13,106 nt of DNA from Acanthamoeba castellanii str. Neff (taxonomy: Eukaryota > Discosea > Longamoebia > Acanthamoebidae): contig NW_004457387.1 in NCBI RefSeq assembly GCF_000313135.1, positions 1 to 13,106 of the forward strand. The letters are read 5' to 3'. Position 1 is the first letter of the stretch, and the number at the start of each line of letters is the position of its first letter. Under the pieces are notes generated by a model. It had not been told where the DNA came from, ran no database searches, and worked only from the letters and a program-made list of their open reading frames with translations. Made by a program: the position numbers and the translations under genes. Of the stretch, positions 7,505 through 13,106 are shown piece after piece.

Positions 7505-9844
7505 TCACTTCGTTTCCGCGTCTTGGCGGTTGGCTTGCTCGTTGACGAGCTGCAGCGCGGCGGCGTCGAGCTCTGGCCGCAGCGGATCGATCAGCGGGCG
7601 GAGCGTGACGGCCGAGCCCACGGCCGACAGCACCGGCTCGAGCCAGGGGTACACCCGGTCGCCGTAGAGCCAGGCGTAGTAGCGCCACTCGACCGGCGGG
7701 TGCGATCCAGGGCCGATCTCGCCGTGGCAGGGCGAGGGCGCGCCGCCGGCGCAGGCTTCGGTATGCGCGATGTGAACGGACTCGGTAGGGCCGAGGGCCT
7801 GCGAGATCTTACGCAGCGCATGCGCGTCTTCCTCGCCTTCGCCGGTGTTGCGCTGTAGCCGCACGGCGCATTCCGTGAGCTTGACGTACAAGCCTCTCCG
7901 ACCTTGCGCGTGCGAGTGTTAGACGTGTGTCATGTGTCATGTGTGTCGTGTGTGTGTCGTGTGTGTGGTGCGTCACCAAGAAACCTACCTGCCCGCATAT
8001 CGGCCACAGCTTCGGCGCACCAGGCCGACAGGGTCCACGCGCTCGCGACAAAGATGGGTGCAAGCACCAGGCTGGGGGGAACGGAAATTGAGAGTGAGAA
8101 AGGTGCCAGCCAGCCAGACTAACGCAGCGCTCGATAGATAGATAGAGGCACGCACCCTAGCGACGGCTTCAAGCACGCCTGAAGGAATACGTGGGCGATG
8201 TACAGGTCGAGCACGTCGAAGAACGACCTCGTGTCGGCATGGCCTTTCTCGTGCTCGATCTGATCGTTGATGCAATTCCACCACCACGAGAAGAGGACAA
8301 CAAGTTAACGACTCACCCCACGGTCTCACAGGCACAGGCTGGCCCGTACCACGGCGAGCTTTTCCTCCTCGGAGCGGGCATCGCCGGTGAGGAGGTACTG
8401 CTTTATTTCCCGGAGGGTGGCGGCTTGCCGACTGCCGACGGCAACCACTCCTGTGTGGGCGCGCGCACACGGAACACACCACCCGTCACGCACCCGACAA
8501 TATAAAATATATATATTTCTATATTTTATTGAGACCTGCAAAGGGGTCGTACCAGCAGCGCAGTGGGCGTTGTTGTGAAGAGAGGCCAACAGAGGACCCT
8601 CTGCTTGCTGGCCACTGTTGGGTGTGTTGTGTGAGAGAGAGAGATAGAGAGAGAAAGAACGCCGGCGTACGTCAGGCCAGCCAGATTGATAGATAGATAG
8701 AATGTGTGAAGGTCACATCTCGACACAGAGACACAGGTCGACAGCAAAATACAGGGAACGAAGACGCGTACAGTCCGAGAAGTGTGAAGAGAACACGCCG
8801 CTTGTATTCGTAGACGTCGTGCTCGGTGTTGTACTCGAGGGTGTACCCACCGAACAGCTTGTTCCACCATCCCTCACTGCCCCATATATCCTTCAGTTTA
8901 AGAAATCGCATGACATGCACACGGCACACGGCACACGGCACACGGCACACGGCACACGGCACACGGCACACGGCACACGCACACCACCGCACACGCGCTG
9001 GTGAAGAACCGTGAGTGAGTAGTACCTGCGCTTCGCCTGAGTGGCGTATTCGGCCTTGATCAGTGACTGACAGACGGCAGCCGTGAGCTCGAAGGCTGCG
9101 GCGCTCAGCACGAACGCCGGAAGCAGGCGCAGGGAGACGGTACGCAGCGGCAGCAGAAACGACCCTACAATCACCAGCGTAGCGGTCCAATCGGTCGTTG
9201 CCAGCTGCGGCAGTCCCGCCTGCGCACCTCACCGTCAGGACAAACCTTGACACTCCATAACAATAAATAATAAATAGTAACTGGTTAATAATTGTAAATG
9301 GTAATAAATAGATAAATAAACGAACCATGTGGAGGCCGGTGGGGAGAAGGAGGTGGGTGATGTAGAGCAGCGGGCCATAGGTGAAGGTGAGGAGCACCAC
9401 CTTGACCGCGCGCTGCAGCTGCGATCCCTCGAGCTTCGGGGGCGATGGCGGTCCGCCAGGCGAGTCGGAGCGGAGGCGAAGCCAAGGCGGCGGCGACGAA
9501 GACGACGGCACCGCGCCGCCGTTGTCGGACCGCCCCGAGCGGCGCTGGTTGGCCCAGAGCCAGCGCGTCTTGCCCACTGCGCGGCCGGGGCTCCAACTCG
9601 AGAAGCCGCGCACTGTGGCGAAGCTCACCTTGGTCGCTGCAAATCGAGGGAACGGCAGCAACGGCAGCTGAGGGCAAAGAGGGAGGAAGAAGGCGGAAGA
9701 CGGGGTCGGTGGAGAGGTGAGGGGAACTGCGATGAGGGAGGAGGCGCGAGGGGCGAGGCGCGAAGTCGGCCAGAGGGGGGTACAGACACTGCCGGCATGA
9801 ATGCTGCAGGTGCGAATACGCGTGGCGGACGACCGAACGTGCAT
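7505..9844 (-). CDS. Unrecognised multi-pass membrane protein, possibly mitochondrial
   Basis: Minus-strand exons in order: 9844-9326, 9219-9026, 8876-8772, 8614-8553, 8450-8350, 8259-8156, 8071-7989, 7902-7505. All 7 introns are GT-AG and phase-matched (521 residues). The last acceptor could instead give 7893. The 5' end is unsure: I chose the first ATG in the open frame, but a further intron ending with the AG at 9668 is possible. As modelled, the first 106 residues contain no Asp or Glu and are rich in Arg, Ser and Pro, with VRGFSSW at 78-84. Hydrophobic segments are VKVVLLTFTYGPLLYITHLL (about 148-167), about 185-198 and about 203-221. Weaker ones lie near 340-360 (VLDLYIAHVFLQACL) and 363-378 (LVLAPIFVASAWTLSAW). 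A charged loop, LREIKQYLLTGDARSEEEKL, lies about 306-325. The C-terminus is soluble, with four Cys. I recognise no family. The consistent splicing is the main evidence that the gene is real. Confidence 0.68.
7925..7970. repeat. GTGTC/GTGTGT tandem units in the last intron of the minus-strand gene
   Basis: Imperfect CATGTGT and GTGTGTCGT units lie in the 7988-7903 intron. Read on the sense (minus) strand they are CA-rich, like the BTB intron 1 repeat. Confidence 0.85.
8106..8147. repeat. CCAGCCAGCCAGA plus GATA repeat, copy 1
   Basis: Three CCAG units (8106-8117) and GATAGATAGATAGAG (8133-8147) lie in the 8155-8072 intron. The same combination recurs at 8677-8701. Confidence 0.85.
8502..8529. 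repeat. Perfect 10-base inverted repeat inside an intron
   Basis: ATAAAATATA (8502-8511) and TATATTTTAT (8520-8529) are exact reverse complements around an 8-base loop. They sit within the AT-rich part of the 8552-8451 intron of the minus-strand gene. Confidence 0.85.
8633..8657. repeat. GA-rich tract (polypyrimidine on the sense strand)
   Basis: GAGAGA units with one GATAGA lie about 20 bases upstream of the modelled acceptor at 8615-8616. On the minus strand this reads as a CT tract, as expected before an acceptor. Confidence 0.8.
8677..8701. repeat. CCAGCCAGA plus GATA repeat, copy 2
   Basis: CCAGCCAGATT directly followed by GATAGATAGATAGA, in the 8771-8615 intron of the minus-strand gene. 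It repeats the arrangement at 8106-8147. Confidence 0.85.
8917..8979. repeat. Nine perfect copies of GCACACG in an intron
   Basis: A 63-base array of an exact 7-base unit lies in the 9025-8877 intron of the minus-strand gene. It is open in several frames on both strands and creates spurious His/Thr/Ala or Cys/Arg-rich peptides. Confidence 0.95.
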
Positions 9845-10148
9845 GGCTGGCCCACTGACCACACAAGAAGCACGGCGTGTAGTCAGCTGCGCAGCACCCT
9901 GCACGGGGCACTCGTCCAGGTAAATGGCTTCTGCGCCATGCAGCGTCTACAGAAAAAGTTGCTTTTTCTTTCTTCTTCTTGGTGGCCTTTTCTGAGATTG
10001 TTGCCCAATCCAACCATGACGCCCAACCACATTGCCCAACCACCTGACTCATTGACATTGACACACTTGGCCCGCAACACCAAGCGCCCCGCGGCGTCGA
10101 TGGCCATCGACCTGCTTCGAATTCCAATCAGTCGGCCCCTATCTCGGT

Positions 10149-10173
10149 GAATTCTCCAGAGACACTGGAATTC
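10149..10173. repeat. Imperfect inverted repeat with GAATTC ends
   Basis: GAATTCTCCAG (10149-10159) faces CTGGAATTC (10165-10173), pairing with one bulged T. A third GAATTC lies at 10119-10124. Confidence 0.6.
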
Positions 10174-10194
10174 AAAGTTCTCGGGTAAAGGGCC

Positions 10195-10213
10195 GCCAAT
10201 TCCCGGCGGTAAC
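10195..10213 (+). promoter_or_regulatory. CCAAT-containing upstream motif, site C
   Basis: GCCAATTCCCGGCGGTAAC matches site A (3470-3487) at 16 of 18 core positions, both differences being C/T. It lies about 320 bases before the sulfatase-like ATG. Confidence 0.45.
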
Positions 10214-10434
10214 AGAGTGTTTTGCCGACGGGGAAATTTGAGCTCACGTGCCATAGGCGGCCAAAACGACTTCACGCCGCGCCTCATTGGTCGAACTGGT
10301 GTACTACGGGGGAGGGGGGCGAGTGCTCGCCTGGTTTCCACCACTATCCGGACCCACCCTCGCCAACCACACACACACAAAGCACCAGGGACGAGCTCGG
10401 CAAGAACCTCTCAACCCTTACCCACCATTGTTCT

Positions 10435-10440
10435 TATATA
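10435..10440 (+). promoter_or_regulatory. Candidate TATA box of the sulfatase-like gene
   Basis: TATATA lies about 93 bases before the ATG at 10533. A pyrimidine-rich stretch 30 to 40 bases downstream (TTTTTTTTCTACGCC near 10470-10484) could hold the start site. Confidence 0.4.
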
Positions 10441-10532
10441 CCACCATCTCTCTCTACTCTTTCTTTGATTTTTTTTCTACGCCTTGCCCCCCCGGCACCC
10501 ACTACAACGATCCACTAAACTACAAGTGAAGG

Positions 10533-13106
10533 ATGAGACATCTTACGTCGGGCTCCCGCTACAAGCTCTTCCTCAAGCTGGTGGTGGTGGGCGTGCTCTT
10601 CTTCTGGGCCGTTACGCTCTTCACCGCCTCGCCGCAAGGCGCAGACACATCGAGACTGGGCGCGCTCGAGCTCCTCTCCATGTCCTCCTTGGCCTCCGCC
10701 TCCACTCCAACCACCGCTGACGACCGCGCGTTGCATCGCCTCGAGGCCGACTACGCTCGCGAGCGGCAAGAGCGGGTCGAGCTTCAGCGCAGCATCGAGC
10801 AGCTGCAGACCAAGCAGCAGGACCTGCAGGGCCAGCTCGACATCCTGCGCCAGCAGATGCCGCTGCCCGAGGACCAAGTAGAGGGCGCCGCCAAGCCGCC
10901 CGAGATCGGCTACACCAAGTGGGCCAAGAACTACTACAACACACGACGCGACGATGCGGGCTCCGGCCCCGACGACAGCAACAACAAAAACGACAACGAA
11001 CAACAACAAGACAATATGGACTCGATCAACTTGAGCAGCACGGGCATCGAGCTGCCGCGCCTCAAGGCCGAGACGGAGGAGGGCGAGGCACGAAGGAAGA
11101 AGGCCCAGGCCGATGGGCTTGAGGAGTCGGAGGGCGGGCAGTGCGTGTTGCCGCAGGCGCTGGACTACAAGAAGGACTTCTGGGGCGGGCGGCCGTTTGC
11201 GGGCTGCTGCCGTGGGGGCAACTGCGGGCGGTACCAGCTGCGCGACAGGGGTCGGCTACTCCTGTCCAAGTGCGACGAGCCGGCCACCATCAGCTGGGCC
11301 AAGGAGACTCGCACCGTGGCGCCCGATCAGCTCTTCTCGCTGTCAACCATTCCGCAAGGTAAACACCGCACACGCACGCACACACGCGCGCACGCGCACA
11401 CGACACAGGGCTAACCAGTGCGTGGTCGACAGTGGGGAGTCTCCAATATGTCAAGTTCAAGTGCAAGGAACTGGAGGAGCTCGTGGTGGTTCCCATGACC
11501 AACGAGAAGGCCTACGAGCAGGTGCTCGCCCGCAATCTCTCCTCTTCTTCGATCAAGGTACCTCTCCACCTCCCCTCTGTGTCAGTCCCAGTGTATACCG
11601 AGTTCGATACGCCCATCACGTATTCGCTCACTCGTACACTCTGACTTTTTCGGCAGCCGAACGTCGTTGTGATGATGATCGACGCCGTATCTCGCGCGCA
11701 ATTCGTCCGAGGTTCGACCGACTCTCCTTTGTTCCTCGCTGCGGGCAGACTGAAGATCTGACATCTGCTTTCTCCTTTGGCGGTGGCGGTGGCGGTGGTG
11801 TTGCACTTTGCAGCTATGCCCAAGACGCTCCAGTTCTTCCAGAACCTGAACAGCGAGCCCGGGCAGCGATTCAGCGTGTTCGACTTTCAGTTCTTCGGCA
11901 CTCTCGGCGCCTATTCGCCGCCCAACCGCTACGCCTTTTTCTCTGGCTACCCTTTCGTGGACGATCAGGTACGCTTCGAGAACTTGTTAGCACACCTGCT
12001 ACGTTACAGCTCCCTGTGACAATGCTGACGTGGCGTGTGTGTTGTGTGCACTGTGCAGGCGTTTTTCGATGGAAGCCCCTTCCCCCAGGAGCAGAAGGTG
12101 CTCCGCGTGAACGAGAGGAAGGGCGTGTGGATGTGGGACGTCTTGTCCGAGCAGGGCTACATCACCTATTCGGCCAGGGACATGTGCTCCAAGTATGCAC
12201 CTTTCTCCCGCTTCATACGTCTTCACGCCTGCACGGCAAATGCGTTCGTTCCCAAAGGTCTAACCCGAGTTTTCAACTCCGACAGGACGGCGGCGTTCGT
12301 GTACGACGACTTTGTGTCGCGGCCCTGGACGGATGTGCACTTCCAGGAGATCTACTGTGACCACCGTTACAAGATGCACGCTTCCTCTTCCGAACACTGT
12401 TTGAGCAGTACGGTCACACGCCTAAGACACTGACATCACATCATGTGGCCCTGGTCTTTCAATCGCCTAACATGATCGTTTCGATCGTCTGTGTTGCAGC
12501 TCGCTATGCTCATCAGTACGTGCTCGACTCTGGCCTCTTGTTCCACGAAACCTACACCGGCGTGCCTCGCTTCACCTACCTCGACTTTGCCGAAGGGTTC
12601 GTCTCGACTCTCGCTAAACGTTGTCTTTGTCTCTTTTTGCCTCCGTCTGACCAACGCGGCATGTGTTCAGGCACGAGCCATCGATGAGGATCGTGAGGAC
12701 CATGGACAACGATCTGGTAGAACAGCTGCCGCGTTATCTCTCCGACGGCAACACGATCGTGGTGCTGGCTTCCGACCACGGCATCGGCTACGGCAAGCAA
12801 CACGTCACCAAGGACGGGTACGCCGATTCAAGCCAATTCTCTGTGATGATGGTGCACCACGTTACTCACATTCAGTGTTCCTCTCTTCTCCACAGCCCGC
12901 TTGAGGAGCGGCTGCCGGCGCTGTACGTGATCGCGCCCAACAAGGTGCTGACCAAGGAGAGCCGAGCGAACCTTGAGCGCAACACCCAGAAGCTCGTCAG
13001 CGGGACGGACGTCTACGAGACGGTGGCGGACTTCGTCGGCGCGGCCGGCGCACGGCCGTGGGCGCACAGTCTGCTGCGACCAATGCCTTCGCGTACCTGC
13101 AAGGAG
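10533..13106 (+). CDS. Type II membrane DUF229/sulfatase-like protein (alkaline phosphatase superfamily), 3' end outside window
   Basis: Exons 10533-11358, 11433-11557, 11657-11711, 11814-11968, 12059-12192, 12286-12407, 12500-12596, 12671-12817, 12896-13106 (open at the edge) join in phase to 624 residues. A short basic N-terminus and one transmembrane helix (about 12-31, LFLKLVVVGVLFFWAVTLF) suggest a type II protein facing the Golgi or secretory lumen. A coiled coil (about 65-108) and a Gln/Asn/Asp-rich linker follow, then a Cys-rich segment (FAGCCRGGNCGRY, near 222-234). The catalytic-type domain begins at VVVMMIDAVSR (Asp326). It continues with GAYSPPNRYAFFSG (Ser370 as likely nucleophile), GVWMWDVLSEQGY, a GHEPSMR segment (His506) and ASDHGIGYG (Asp540, His541). 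Asp326, Ser370, His506, Asp540 and His541 fit the metal and nucleophile layout of the superfamily. DUF229 assignment is from memory of motif order; substrate unknown. ATG context is GAAGGATGA. Confidence 0.85.
11367..11408. repeat. CA/CG-rich tract in intron 1 of the sulfatase-like gene
   Basis: CGCACACGCACG-type alternating purine-pyrimidine units, with a CGCGCG core, lie within the 11359-11432 intron. Confidence 0.8.

Larger units (their letters stand above)
9845..10532. promoter_or_regulatory. Divergent intergenic region between the minus-strand gene and the sulfatase-like gene
   Basis: No well-supported coding sequence lies in these 688 bases, though the true first exon of the minus-strand gene could be here. 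Visible elements are GCCCAAYC-type repeats (10003-10043), three GAATTC sites within 55 bases with an inverted repeat (10149-10173), the CCAAT-containing motif at 10195-10213, a TATATA at 10435-10440, and a pyrimidine-rich run (10444-10480). Confidence 0.5.

Noticed and set aside
8260..8320. Donor GTGAGT (minus strand, near 8316) for the intron before exon 8259-8156
   Set aside because: It has a better consensus, but the frame meets a TGA before it. The GTACGG donor at 8349 keeps the frame and phase.
8877..8890. Acceptor after CTGAAG (minus strand, 8891) for the 8876-8772 exon
   Set aside because: It gives the wrong phase with the donor at 9025. The next AG, just before 8876, restores it.
8917..8979. 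Possible CRISPR-like or satellite array
   Set aside because: It is a 7-base simple tandem repeat without spacers, in a eukaryotic intron.
8672..9904. 410-residue minus-strand frame without introns
   Set aside because: It reads through the GCACACG array and AT-rich intron sequence. Splicing at 9325/9220, 9025/8877 and 8771/8615 gives a coherent product with matching phases. Only its first part is used.
9883..10380. 165-residue and 280-residue minus-strand frames in the divergent spacer
   Set aside because: Composition changes along the frame, no domain is visible, and no splice link in phase to the next exon is convincing. A true first exon here remains possible.
11113..12360. 415-residue plus-strand frame across several sulfatase-gene introns
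   Set aside because: It is an Arg/Ser/Ala-rich off-frame reading that crosses introns and microsatellites. The spliced frame carries the recognisable motifs.

Overview
The window looks like nuclear DNA of a gene-dense, GC-rich protist. The features are intron-rich genes with short GT-AG introns (about 70 to 160 bases), GC-rich exons, AT-rich gene junctions, GT/CA microsatellites inside introns, and spacers as short as 65 to 106 bases. An Acanthamoeba-like amoebozoan is my best guess, made from style and gene content alone. I worked out splicing by hand, accepting a junction only when both sites were GT/AG, the reading phases matched and the joined protein stayed sensible. All 28 introns modelled met these tests.

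Layout, left to right. (1) 1-2749 (+): 3' part of a pentatricopeptide-repeat (PPR) gene, 8 exons, with a long charged helix inserted among the repeats. (2) 2815-3261 (+): intronless gene for a 148-residue, single-span membrane protein with a highly charged N-terminus. (3) 3858-5040 (+): eIF4E-family cap-binding protein of the 4EHP/eIF4E2 kind, 4 exons, with a polyglutamine N-terminus. (4) 5394-6239 (+): intronless Cys/His-rich protein with CCHC-type zinc knuckles and a basic/acidic coiled coil. (5) 6346-7416 (+): BTB/T1 (KCTD-like) protein, 4 exons. (6) 7505-9844 (-): unrecognised multi-pass membrane protein, 8 exons, convergent with the BTB gene, with a possible mitochondrial presequence. (7) 10533-13106 (+): type II membrane protein with a DUF229/sulfatase-like domain of the alkaline phosphatase superfamily, 9 exons, running off the right edge.

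The genes do not form an obvious pathway. Two (PPR and the minus-strand protein) may act in mitochondria. Two may handle mRNA (the eIF4E-like and perhaps the zinc-knuckle protein). One probably acts in the secretory pathway. I saw no rRNA, tRNA, transposon, CRISPR array or viral gene.

I did not find a clearly new multi-gene system. The most interesting signals are: a CCAAT-containing motif shared by three upstream regions; an unusual splice-donor preference (GTNCG in 18 of 28 introns); a serine-type sulfatase-like S-x-P-x-R motif; and three proteins I cannot place in known families (2815, 5394 and 7505).
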